A stretch of DNA of 64,000 bases from Deinococcus carri (GTDB lineage: Bacteria > Deinococcota > Deinococci > Deinococcales > Deinococcaceae). This document shows positions 1-18,309 of this stretch, piece after piece (position 1 is the stretch's first letter; every line of letters begins with the position of its first letter). The stretch lies in the NCBI RefSeq assembly GCF_039545055.1, contig NZ_BAABRP010000006.1:1-64000 (forward strand), read 5' to 3'. The translations under genes were made by a program, and so were the position numbers. Below the pieces are notes generated by a model. That model had not been told where the DNA came from. It was given only the letters and a program-made list of their open reading frames with translations, and made no database searches.

Positions 1-89
1 CGGCACAAGTAGCGTTGCTTGCCGGTGTGGGCGTGACCGTTTTTGACGGTGTAGACGCCACCGCACGCTGGGCAGTCAGGACCGTTCAT
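1..89 (-). mobile_element. IS1-family transposase, N-terminal fragment (runs off the window)
   Basis: Reading leftwards from ATG at 89, the first 29 residues contain CPAC, then KNGHAHTGKQRYLC. A CxxC zinc-ribbon start followed by NG-x-G-x-QRY-x-C is the typical beginning of IS1-type InsA/transposase proteins. The rest of the element lies outside the window, so completeness, family group and the terminal inverted repeats cannot be judged. The IS end must lie between about 90 and 180, but I could not identify a terminal repeat or target duplication there. It lies downstream of the ABC exporter and points the same way. Confidence 0.75.
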
Positions 90-143
90 GCTTCATTGAA
101 CTCCCGTCATGCCCTGAACGCCACTACCACACGGCCGCATGAT

Positions 144-172
144 TTGACTTCGGCTGCATACCACGCTATAGT
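144..172 (+). promoter_or_regulatory. Sigma70-like promoter facing a terminator
   Basis: TTGACT at 144-149, a 17-nt spacer, then TATAGT at 167-172. Both boxes are one base off consensus. Transcription would start near 179 and run into the hairpin at 184-199 within about 25 nt. No gene on this strand follows. It lies at the edge of the IS1-type element. Confidence 0.5.
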
Positions 173-183
173 TTTTGACATCA

Positions 184-206
184 CCGCCCGGAGAGGCGGC
201 TTTTTT
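184..206 (+). terminator. Rho-independent terminator
   Basis: CCGCC (184-188) and GGCGG (195-199) form a short GC stem with a 6-nt loop, followed by C and six T residues. The U-tract is on the + strand, so it stops rightward transcripts, although the neighbouring ABC exporter gene is leftward and its stop codon overlaps the T-run. Confidence 0.65.
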
Positions 207-2055
207 ATTGCCCAACCTCGACCGCCTCCCACGTCCCGCACGCCGCTTCCCCCTCCACGTACTGCCCGGCCTGCAAGCGCCACAGCTCGGCGTACTCGCC
301 GCCCTGCGCCAGCAGTTCGAGGTGGGTGCCGTCCTCGATCAGGCGGCCCGACTTCATCACCAGGATGCGGTCGGCCATCAGGACGCTGCCCAGGCGGTGG
401 GTGATCAGCAGGGTGGTGCGGCCCCGCGCGAGGGCGGCGAAGGCGGCAAAGACCTCTGTTTCGCTGCGGGGGTCCAGGGCGGCGGTGGGTTCGTCCAGAA
501 TCAGCACGCGGGCGTCACGGTACAGGGCGCGGGCGGTGGCGAGCTTCTGCCACTGGCCGCCCGAGAGGTCCACGCCGCCGAAGGCCTGCCCGATGCGGGT
601 GTTCAGGCCATCCTCCAGGCGGGGAAGGATGCCCTCCAGACCGCTGGTGCGGACGGCCTGGGCCAACTTGGCGTCGTCCTCGGGGCGGCCCAGCAGGACG
701 TTCTCGCGCAGGGTCCACTCGAAGCGGGCGAAGTCCTGAAAGACGGCGGCAATCTGCGCGCGCCAGGCCGTGAGGTCGAGGTCGCGCAGGTCGGTCGCCT
801 CGCCCGGCCCGCCGACGAGGATGCGCCCGGCGGTGGGGTCGTAGAACCGCAGCAGCAGCTTGACCAGCGTGGTCTTGCCCGCGCCGTTCTCGCCCACGAT
901 GGCGACGACCTGGCCTTCGGGGATGTGGAGCGAAACGCCTTCCAGCACGGGCTTGCCCTCGGCGTAGCCGAAGCTCACGTCTTCCAGGGTCAGGTCCAGC
1001 CGCTTCGGCAGGGGCCGGGGCGCTTCGGGCAGGGCCACGTTCGGGCGGGCGTCCAGAAAGGCGAAGTACTTCTGGAACCAGCGCAGGTGCTGGGTGCCCA
1101 TGCCCAGAAACTCGGTGATGCTGCCCAGGCCCTCGCGTACCTGGGCCAGCGCGCCCGTGACCAGCACCACCGTGCCCGCCGTCAGTTCGCCCTGTCCCGC
1201 CCGCGCCACCGCGTGGGCGAAAAGGCCCGCCGTGACGGCCAGCGCGAGAAGCTGCGCTGGCAGCACGCCCAGCACCTGCTTGTTGCGCAGGCCGCGCATG
1301 ACCCGCTGGTAGTCCAGCGCCTTTTGCACGTAGCGGCCCGTCAGGTAGGGCATCAGGTCGTAGAGGCGCACCTCCTTGGCGTACTCGTGGCGCATGGACA
1401 CACGCTGGTCGTAGGCGAGTTCGCGGGCCTCCTGGGTGCGCTGGATGGTCATGCTCCAGCCCAGTTCGTAGAGCTGCATCTGCTTGCGGGCCAGCGGCAA
1501 CATGCCCAGCACCACCACCAGCGGCACCCACCAGCCCACCGACACCAGCGCCCCCGCCACCCCCAGCACACCCACCACCCCACGCAGCAGGCCCAGCAGC
1601 GTGGCCGTGAGGTTGAGGGGCCGGTTGCGGGCACCCATCTGGAGCGTCTCCACGTCGTCGTGAAAGCGGGGGTCCTCCACCACGTCCAGGCCCGGCAGCG
1701 CCTGCATCTTCCGCATCAGGCTGGTGACGGTCTGCACGGTGAAATGGTCGGTGGCGTAGCCCTGGAGGAGGGTACTGGCGACCGCGGTCAGTTGTGCCAC
1801 CAGCGCCGTGCCTGCCCAGGCCAGCGCCAGCAGCGTGAGGTTCGCCTCGCCGCCCGCGGCCACCCGTGTGATGCCGTCCACCGTCCACTTGCCCAGCAGG
1901 ATGGTCGCGGCGGGCGTGAGGCCCTGCACCACCACCATCAGCCCCATCAGGGAGACGATGCCGGGAGCGCTGCGGACCAGGGCGGGCAGCGCGCGCATCA
2001 GCACCGCGAGCAGTTCGCGGGTGGGCACCGGGTCAGTGTTGGGCGGTTTTCTCAC
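205..2055 (-). CDS. ABC exporter half-transporter (permease fused to ATPase)
   Basis: A 616-residue protein with an N-terminal transmembrane region of about 300 residues and a C-terminal ATPase. The ATPase shows Walker A GENGAGKTT, signature LSGGQ, Walker B VLILDEPT and the switch histidine in LLITHR, so it should be catalytically competent. This is the ABCB/MsbA-like exporter architecture that works as a dimer; the substrate is unknown. I chose GTG at 2055 because TACACT lies exactly 6 nt upstream (2062-2067), the leaderless-promoter spacing seen repeatedly in this window. An in-frame GTG at 2130 would add 25 residues, but a TATTGT box overlaps it. No transport partner is adjacent. Confidence 0.85.
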   Translation of the reverse strand: MRKPPNTDPVPTRELLAVLMRALPALVRSAPGIVSLMGLMVVVQGLTPAATILLGKWTVDGITRVAAGGEANLTLLALAWAGTALVAQLTAVASTLLQGYATDHFTVQTVTSLMRKMQALPGLDVVEDPRFHDDVETLQMGARNRPLNLTATLLGLLRGVVGVLGVAGALVSVGWWVPLVVVLGMLPLARKQMQLYELGWSMTIQRTQEARELAYDQRVSMRHEYAKEVRLYDLMPYLTGRYVQKALDYQRVMRGLRNKQVLGVLPAQLLALAVTAGLFAHAVARAGQGELTAGTVVLVTGALAQVREGLGSITEFLGMGTQHLRWFQKYFAFLDARPNVALPEAPRPLPKRLDLTLEDVSFGYAEGKPVLEGVSLHIPEGQVVAIVGENGAGKTTLVKLLLRFYDPTAGRILVGGPGEATDLRDLDLTAWRAQIAAVFQDFARFEWTLRENVLLGRPEDDAKLAQAVRTSGLEGILPRLEDGLNTRIGQAFGGVDLSGGQWQKLATARALYRDARVLILDEPTAALDPRSETEVFAAFAALARGRTTLLITHRLGSVLMADRILVMKSGRLIEDGTHLELLAQGGEYAELWRLQAGQYVEGEAACGTWEAVEVGQ

Positions 2056-2146
2056 CCGCCGAGTGTAGGCGGCGGCCTGGGGCAGCAACCGTGCCGCGGC
2101 CGGCTCGTTGCCGGGCGTGGGCTGTGGCACAATAGGGACACAAGGA

Positions 2147-2180
2147 AGAACGCCGCCCCGGTCTATTGGGGCGGCGTTCT
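2147..2180 (-). terminator. Perfect 13-bp hairpin, terminator of the cytochrome c gene
   Basis: AGAACGCCGCCCC (2147-2159) and its exact complement (2168-2180) enclose an 8-nt loop. On the minus strand the stem is followed by a T-rich stretch (TTCCTT). A very similar stem (ACGCCGCCCC core) follows tldE at 37874-37907. Confidence 0.7.
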
Positions 2181-2192
2181 CTGTGGGCGGGG

Positions 2193-3146
<954 letters not shown>

Positions 3147-3259
3147 CGCCGCGCGGGGTTCCTCTGTCCCCGACTTCCTTTAGAACATCTGCCGGAAGGG
3201 TGAGCTGGGAGAAAGCCGCCAGCGGCCAGAAGGCTCCAGGCGCGTGCGGCGGGGCGGCC

Positions 3260-3626
<367 letters not shown>

Positions 3627-3637
<11 letters not shown>

Positions 3638-4112
3638 GCAGCGGCCCCCACAGGGCATCCTCGTCGGGAAGGGGGAAGCTGCCGCACTTCAGCGCCAGCA
3701 GCACCTGCCCGCGGTGGTGCGCGTCGTGCGTGAGCATGTGCAGCAGGAACTGGGCGGTGCTGGGGTGGGAGAGCTGGCCGGTGCCCTCCGCGTTCGTGGC
3801 TGTGTGCAGGGCAGCCGCCCACACCTCGCGCAGCACCGCTGCCGCCCGCGCGGGGTCTTCCTGGGCGGTGAAGGTGCTCCAGAGGTGGCCCTCGTACAGC
3901 ACGGGCAGGGGAGAGGCGGCCCCCTCGTCCAGTTGCGAGAGCCATTCCTGCGTCACGCCCGCCATGTGCGCGAGGTGCTGCGCCACCGTCATCCCGCCGC
4001 CCGGCGTGACGGCTCGCATCATCTCCGGCGTCAGGTGGGCGCACAGGGCATCGTTGACGCGGCTGTTGGCCTCTATCGCGGTGCTGAGTGCCGCGCTCAT
4101 CTCCGGGTTCAT
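3627..4112 (-). CDS. DinB/YfiT-like four-helix metalloprotein
   Basis: 161 residues. The pattern of helices and the spaced histidines (VAQHLAHM near residue 48; HDAHHRGQ near residue 133) match the DinB superfamily, where three His bind a divalent metal. Members include bacillithiol- and mycothiol-dependent transferases, and the family is enlarged in Deinococcus; the substrate here is unknown. Its ATG overlaps the mqnA stop by 4 nt (ATGA), so it is co-translated with mqnA and the ATL gene follows immediately. The link between menaquinone synthesis and these two genes may only be transcriptional. Confidence 0.8.
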
Positions 4113-4987
4113 GGGTTCAGCGTACCCGCGGAAGCGGACAGGACGTGTCGCCTTTCGCCCCCCGGCCCAAAGCGCAGCGGCGCGTGGCCCGGCACCGCCA
4201 GCGCGGCGAACTCGTGCAGGCCCAGGCGGTCAGGGGCTTCGAGGTGATAGCGGAAGTTCCAGAGGTAATGCTGGACCACCCGCGCGGGCAGCCCCAGCTT
4301 CTGCGCGTGCCGGGCCGCCACCTGCGCCAGGTGCCCCAGCCCCCCCCGCCGCGCCTCGCGCATCGCCTGCACCAGTTCGGGGGGCGGCGGGTTGTCTTTG
4401 CGGTAGGCCCACACGGCAAAGGTGAAGGGGTGCCCGGTCAGCCGGAACCACTCCTCGGCCAGGTCGGTCACGGTGATGCCCCGGCCCTGGTGCGGCAGCA
4501 TGGTCATGGTGGTCTCCGGGGTCAGCGGCCCCACCACGCCGTACCACTCACGCAGGGCGCTGTCCCCGATTCGCAGCACGCCGTCGTAGCCGCGGGCCAG
4601 CAGGTCCTCCGCCTCGCCCTCGGCCACTTCGAGGGTGGGCGCGAGGCCCCGCTCACGCAGCAGCACCTCCAGCAGCGCCACGCTCATCGCGCTCTGGCGG
4701 GTCAGGGCCACCCGCCGCAACTGCTCCAGCGGCACGGTGTGAAAGAGGTTCACCGAATACACCGGCCCCAGCACCGCCACGCTGAAATCCGGCAGCGCCT
4801 CCAGCCGGTCCGCGTGCCGGATGAACTCCACCGCGCTGATGTTGGCGATGTCCACCTCGCCCGCGAGAAGGGCGGCATTCATCTGCGTCGGCACCCCGGT
4901 GATGGCCGTCACACCGTCCGGCAGCGTCAGCGGGTCGAGGATGGGGGCGACGTTGGTGTAGTGAATCCAGCCGGCGCGGTAGGTCAT
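4109..4987 (-). CDS. mqnA: Chorismate dehydratase (futalosine pathway)
   Basis: 292 residues of the MqnA/MqnD periplasmic-binding-like fold. The N-terminal GWIHYTNVAPI, followed by GVPTQMNAALLAGEVDIANIS, is characteristic of MqnA. The enzyme dehydrates chorismate to 3-enolpyruvyl-benzoate, the first step of the futalosine route to menaquinone in the cytoplasm. It lies downstream of mqnE on the same strand, separated by a 118-nt gap filled by a heptanucleotide inverted repeat. mqnB, mqnC and mqnD are not in the window. No clear ribosome-binding site or -10 box was found before the ATG, so transcription from mqnE is plausible. Confidence 0.9.
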   Translation of the reverse strand: MTYRAGWIHYTNVAPILDPLTLPDGVTAITGVPTQMNAALLAGEVDIANISAVEFIRHADRLEALPDFSVAVLGPVYSVNLFHTVPLEQLRRVALTRQSAMSVALLEVLLRERGLAPTLEVAEGEAEDLLARGYDGVLRIGDSALREWYGVVGPLTPETTMTMLPHQGRGITVTDLAEEWFRLTGHPFTFAVWAYRKDNPPPPELVQAMREARRGGLGHLAQVAARHAQKLGLPARVVQHYLWNFRYHLEAPDRLGLHEFAALAVPGHAPLRFGPGGERRHVLSASAGTLNP

Positions 4988-5003
4988 GGGTGGCGCTCCG
5001 CGC

Positions 5004-5102
5004 GGTCAGTGGTCAGTGGGAAGTGGTGAGTGGGAAAAGCGTGGCAGAAGCGGAGAGCAGACGCCACGGCCTCCACTGACCACTGACCACTCCCCACTGA
5101 CC
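5004..5102. repeat. Heptanucleotide inverted repeat, AGTGG-NN type
   Basis: Left arm (5004-5034) is AGTGG repeated every 7 bp with variable pairs TC, GA, TG, GA. Right arm (5072-5102) is the inverted form with pairs GA, GA, CC, GA. The arms can pair into a long hairpin between mqnA and the NTF2-like gene. It belongs to the family described in the findings. Confidence 0.75.
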
Positions 5103-5105
5103 CCC

Positions 5106-5456
5106 TCACGCCACCACCTGCACGCTCACCGCGCGCCACTCGCCCGCCCGCCTGGCGTACACGCGCAGGAAGCTCTGGACCCGCTCGCCGTCGGCGTACA
5201 GCGTGCCGCGTGTCACGGCCGTTTCGCCGTACACGCGGGCGGCGTGGCGCTCGAACATCAGGGCCGCGGGGGGGTTGTGGCGCATGCCTTCGAGCAGGTC
5301 GGCCTTGAAGACCACCTGTCCGCCCGGAAAAAAGGCCATCCAGTCGTCAGCCAGCACCCCGGCCATCAGCCCCGGGTCCCGGCGGTGATAGGCGGCGTTC
5401 CAGTGGTCGTCGAGGGCCAGCACGGCGTCGAGGTCGGTCGGGGAAGCGTCCGCCAC
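5106..5456 (-). CDS. NTF2-like / SnoaL-fold small protein (DUF4440-like)
   Basis: 116 residues from GTG at 5456, one base after the mqnE stop. The sequence (LDDHWNAAYHRRD, then GVLADDWMAFFPGG and a C-terminal beta-rich half ending in EWRAVSVQVVA) fits the cone-shaped NTF2-like fold used by small-molecule isomerases, dehydratases and binding proteins. No catalytic residue set can be assigned. Its position between mqnE and mqnA, in the same operon direction, invites a role with futalosine intermediates, but that is inference. Confidence 0.7.
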   Translation of the reverse strand: MADASPTDLDAVLALDDHWNAAYHRRDPGLMAGVLADDWMAFFPGGQVVFKADLLEGMRHNPPAALMFERHAARVYGETAVTRGTLYADGERVQSFLRVYARRAGEWRAVSVQVVA

Positions 5457-5457
5457 A

Positions 5458-6588
<1,131 letters not shown>

Positions 6589-6643
6589 ACGGGGAGGATA
6601 CGCCCCGAGGGGGGAGGGAGTGTGTCCCGAACGGGGGAGAGCT

Positions 6644-6949
6644 TCAGCGCCTGCCGAACAGCCGCCGCAGCAGCAGTTGCACGCCGGTCCAGATCAGCCC
6701 GAAAGCCAGCACCGTCAGCGGCTGGCCCACGCCGTACACTGCCACGCCGACCAGCAGGCCGGTCAGCAGCACAGCGGGGAGCCGTACCGCCCCGGCCCGC
6801 GTACCCGCATTCCGTAGCAGCAGCGCCAGGCCCACCAGTCCCGCGCCGATCACCCCGAGGTCGCGCGGGTCGTGGCGGGGGGTCCAGGCCAGCCCCAGCA
6901 GCACGGCCGCGCCCAGCAGAGCCACGGCGAGGGGCACCAGCCGCTGCAC
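6644..6949 (-). CDS. Small membrane protein, three to four helices
   Basis: 101 residues with hydrophobic stretches at about 4-22, 32-46, 55-75 and 80-95, ending in basic RRLFGRR. I do not recognise the family. It starts 3 nt after the carboxylesterase stop and must be in the same transcript. No catalytic motif is visible. Confidence 0.65.
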   Translation of the reverse strand: MQRLVPLAVALLGAAVLLGLAWTPRHDPRDLGVIGAGLVGLALLLRNAGTRAGAVRLPAVLLTGLLVGVAVYGVGQPLTVLAFGLIWTGVQLLLRRLFGRR

Positions 6950-6952
6950 GGC

Positions 6953-8569
<1,617 letters not shown>

Positions 8570-8663
8570 GCCGCCAGCGTAGGCGATGGGCCAGCGTAGA
8601 AGATGGGGAGGGATTCAGCGGGAGTTAGGGCGGCGCTCCGTCGGCTCAAAAAAGCTCGGCAAC

Positions 8664-8677
8664 CGGTGCTAGCACCG
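8664..8677. repeat. 14-bp perfect palindrome
   Basis: CGGTGCTAGCACCG lies between the carboxylesterase promoter and the dispersed repeat. It could be an operator or a structural remnant; there is nothing to tie it to a regulator. Confidence 0.4.
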
Positions 8678-8684
8678 ACCTGGA

Positions 8685-8779
8685 GCATTTGACGTCAAAA
8701 GAACCCCTCTCCCCTTGCTTCGCAAAGCCCTCTTTGCTCCGCAGCTCTACGAGTCCCGCAAGGGGAGAGGGTCAAAAAA
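8685..8779 (+). repeat. Dispersed hairpin repeat, copy 1 (terminator of ftsH)
   Basis: Begins GCATTTGACGTCAAAAGAA and ends GGTCAAAAAA, with CCCTCTCCCCTTGC and its inverted form as the long stem. The same sequence recurs at 14848-14957 (inverted) and 28865-28965. On the minus strand the stem is followed by GGTTCTTTT, so it would terminate ftsH transcription. The internal segment around GCTCCGCAGCTCTACGAG is shared with copy 2 but missing in copy 3. Confidence 0.8.
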
Positions 8780-8782
8780 GTG

Positions 8783-8835
8783 GCGGCCAGCCCCGGTCGC
8801 CCCGGCTGGCCGCTGGAAGCTGGTCACTGGCCGCT
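8783..8835. repeat. Heptanucleotide repeat, GCTGG-NN type
   Basis: Units GCTGG with variable pairs CC, AA, TC (then ACTGG CC) run from 8805 to 8835, just outside the ftsH stop codon. A short inverted GGCCAGCC lies at the left edge. Confidence 0.7.
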
Positions 8836-8836
8836 C

Positions 8837-10702
<1,866 letters not shown>

Positions 10703-11023
10703 GCGTCGGCTCCCCGGTCCCGGCCTCTCCCCACCGCTTCCCGCACCACTGGCGTCATGCCCCAGTGTATGTCCGCCGCAGCGGGAAACTCTGGAACCCT
10801 GGTAGCCATGTCATCCGGATTCCGGATGAGCAGTTATTCCATAACTGTTCATCCCGACCGGACTCGTAGAGCTGCGCAGCAGAGGGAGAAGGAAAAGGGA
10901 TGACGGATAGAAGTGGAGGCACTGGAGCGAAGCGGACTTGCAAAGCTCCGCAGGAGAGGGGCCGTAACGGATTATCCGGAATCCATGTCAGGGCCTTTGC
11001 GGCCACCTTGACCCAGTCTTAAA
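10703..11023. other. ftsH-dnaK intergenic region with an IR-bounded insert
   Basis: The 438-bp gap holds an element of about 168 bp bounded by GGATTCCGGAT (10817-10827) and its inverted form (10974-10984). Inside are CAGTTAT-TCC-ATAACTG (10831-10847) and a degenerate piece of the dispersed hairpin repeat (GGACTCGTAGAGCTGCG, about 10859-10886). The dnaK operator and promoter begin at 11024. No gene was seen in this stretch. Confidence 0.5.
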
Positions 11024-11077
11024 CTTGAGTATAGGGCACTCAACTCTATTGACAGTTCCCAACTGTGGCCTTATGAT
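11024..11077 (+). promoter_or_regulatory. dnaK promoter with HspR (HAIR) operator
   Basis: CTTGAGT (11024-11030), 7 nt, ACTCAAC (11038-11044) match the HAIR consensus CTTGAGT-N7-ACTCAAG at 13 of 14 positions. Four bases later comes TTGACA (11049-11054), a 17-nt spacer and TATGAT (11072-11077), a near-consensus vegetative promoter. HspR bound there would block RNA polymerase. The spacer also holds CAGTT-CCC-AACTG. This predicts repression of dnaK-grpE-dnaJ in normal growth and release on heat stress. hspR itself is not in the window. Confidence 0.85.
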
Positions 11078-11140
11078 GGGGTCAGTTTCAGAACTGTTCC
11101 CCATGTGGGCGCAGCATCCCCCCTACCCAAGGAGTCAAAC

Positions 11141-13024
<1,884 letters not shown>

Positions 13025-13153
13025 CGTCCACTCCGGCAACCAGACGTGACGAGGGGAGAGGACGGCTTTCAGGCCCCCTCTCCTCCTTTCTTTCAAGCCA
13101 CTGTTCTTTTAAGCCACTATCCTCAACAGATGTTCCGAAGGCGAGGTCCCCCC

Positions 13154-13789
<636 letters not shown>

Positions 13790-13791
13790 GA

Positions 13792-13856
13792 GCAGCCAGC
13801 CGCCAGCGACCAGCATTCCCTTTTCGCTGGCCGCTGGCGGCTGGAAGCTGGAGGCT
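13792..13856. repeat. Heptanucleotide inverted repeat, GCTGG-NN type, carrying the dnaJ Shine-Dalgarno
   Basis: The left arm (13792-13814) is inverted GCTGG units. The right arm (13825-13856) is GCTGG with pairs CC, CG, AA, AG. The last unit, GCTGGAG followed by G, creates GGAGG at 13850-13854, 6 nt before the dnaJ ATG. The hairpin could sequester that site. Confidence 0.8.
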
Positions 13857-13860
13857 ATCT

Positions 13861-14784
13861 ATGGCATACAAAGATTATTACGACGTCCTGGGCGTCTCCC
13901 GCAGCGCCTCCGACGCCGACATCAAGAGCGCGTACCGCAAGCTCGCCAAGCAGTACCACCCCGACAAGAACCAGGGCGACGAGAGCGCGGCCGACAGGTT
14001 CAAGGAAATCGGGGAGGCCTACGCGGTGCTCTCCGACCCCGAAAAGCGCCAACTGTACGACCAGTACGGCCATGCGGGGCAGGTGCCTCCCGGTGCCTAT
14101 CCCGGTGGGGCGGGCGGCGGCTTTCAGGGCGGGGACTTCTCGGGCTTCGACCCCTCGCAGTTCAGTGACTTCTTCCAGGGCCTTTTCGGCATGGGCGGAC
14201 GTCGGGGCGGGGCCAGCGGCTTCGCGGGGGCGGGCGGCGCGCAGGTCAGCCTGGAGGACCTGCTGGGCGGCGGCATCGGCGGCGCGCAGGGGCGGCGCTT
14301 CGTGCAGAACGTGGAGGGCGAACTCCAGGTGACCTTGCAGGAGGCCTTCAGCGGCTCCGACGAGGTGATCAACGTGGACGGCAAACGCCTGACCCTACGC
14401 GTTCCGGCGGGCACCCGCGACGGAGCACGCCTGCGTGTGGCCGGGCAGGGGCCGGGCGGCGGCGACGTGCTGCTCACCATCCGCGTGCTGGAGGACCCCC
14501 GCTTCGAACTGGACGGCGACGACCTGATCACGGCGGTGGACGTGCCCGCCCCGGTCGGGGCGCTGGGCGGCAGCGTGACCGTGCAGACCCTGGGTGGCAG
14601 CGGCAACCTGACCATTCCGCCCGGCAGCAGCGGGGGCCGCCGCATGCGCCTGCGCGGGCAGGGCTGGCCCAAAAAGGACGGCACCCGCGGCGACCTCTAT
14701 GTGCGCCTGAACCTGACGGTCCCCAAGACCCTCAGCGATGAGGAAAAGGAACTGTACGGCAGGCTGCGCGACCTGCAGAAGTGA
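13861..14784 (+). CDS. dnaJ: DnaJ co-chaperone lacking the zinc finger
   Basis: 307 residues. The J domain (1-70) has the HPD motif at 33-35. A Gly/Phe-rich stretch (about 80-145) leads straight into the two C-terminal beta domains. There are no CxxCxGxG repeats, so this is a type II-like DnaJ as in Thermus and Deinococcus. It stimulates the DnaK ATPase and delivers clients. It follows grpE by 71 nt, a gap filled by the heptanucleotide repeat, and is followed by a strong terminator. Confidence 0.93.
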   Translation: MAYKDYYDVLGVSRSASDADIKSAYRKLAKQYHPDKNQGDESAADRFKEIGEAYAVLSDPEKRQLYDQYGHAGQVPPGAYPGGAGGGFQGGDFSGFDPSQFSDFFQGLFGMGGRRGGASGFAGAGGAQVSLEDLLGGGIGGAQGRRFVQNVEGELQVTLQEAFSGSDEVINVDGKRLTLRVPAGTRDGARLRVAGQGPGGGDVLLTIRVLEDPRFELDGDDLITAVDVPAPVGALGGSVTVQTLGGSGNLTIPPGSSGGRRMRLRGQGWPKKDGTRGDLYVRLNLTVPKTLSDEEKELYGRLRDLQK

Positions 14785-14798
14785 CGCAGGACAGCAAG

Positions 14799-14832
14799 AA
14801 GCCCACCGGGGTAACTTCCGGTGGGCTTTTTT
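14799..14832 (+). terminator. Terminator of the dnaK-grpE-dnaJ operon
   Basis: AAGCCCACCGG (14799-14809) pairs with CCGGTGGGCTT (14818-14828), followed by T residues to 14832. It is a strong stem with a proper U-tract, 15 nt after the dnaJ stop. Confidence 0.88.
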
Positions 14833-14847
14833 GCTGCCCCGCTTGAG

Positions 14848-14957
14848 AGCAGTTGTCGTCAAGTAGCTTCTGACCCTCTCCCCTTGCGGGACTCGTAGAG
14901 CTGCGGAGCAGAGAGGGCCTTGCGAAGCAAGGGGAGAGGGGTTCTTTTTACGTCAAC
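14848..14957 (-). repeat. Dispersed hairpin repeat, copy 2 (inverted)
   Basis: Same element as 8685-8779 in opposite orientation. On the + strand the stem ends in GGTTCTTTTTACG, giving a second terminator behind dnaJ. Its outer edge CAGTTGTCGTCAA matches the distal edge of copy 3 and defines a longer element of about 110 bp. Confidence 0.8.
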
Positions 14958-14961
14958 CGCC

Positions 14962-15381
<420 letters not shown>

Positions 15382-15635
15382 GGCCGTACCCTAGCCCCAC
15401 CGCTCCCCGGCCTCCATAGGAAGCAGCTAAAGACAGATAGAGACAGGGGAAGGTGCTAGATGCGCACCTTCCCCTGTCCCCTGAAAGCTGATGGCTGAAG
15501 GCCGATCGCTGATACGGGATTGCTCTGATTCCCGGACATCTGGGAAAGCGCCAGATGTCCGTCCATCGCCGCAACCCCGTCCTTTTTGCTGCTCGCTCCG
15601 CTCGGTTGATTCCAAGGAATCAACGCAATTTGGTA
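15382..15635. repeat. Cluster of hairpins and a heptanucleotide repeat
   Basis: The gap between two leftward genes holds four structures in a row: a perfect 15-bp stem (15442-15456 with 15464-15478); GCTGA-type heptads with pairs TG, AG, TC, TA (15487-15514); a perfect 11-bp stem CGGACATCTGG (15533-15543 with 15551-15561); and a 9-bp stem GTTGATTCC (15605-15624). Any of these may terminate the subtilase mRNA. No gene is visible. Confidence 0.7.
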
Positions 15636-18191
<2,556 letters not shown>

Positions 18192-18309
18192 GCCCCGCAG
18201 CCTAGCGGCCCGTCCGTGACGCCCTCTGAAGGGGACGTGAGGAAGCCTTGAGGTGAGATCAGGGCGTCGTCAGGCTGCCGGGGGCGGGCAGGGGGAGGAG
18301 CGGGGCCGC

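Noticed and set aside
5004..5102. CRISPR array from short regular repeats
   Set aside because: Units are 7 bp without spacers, the arms are inverted, and no cas gene is present. The same applies to the other heptanucleotide sites.
14842..14863. CTTGAG...TCAAG resembling a second HAIR box behind dnaJ
   Set aside because: The spacing is 22 instead of 21 and the half-sites are poor; it is part of dispersed repeat copy 2 and lies at a 3' end.
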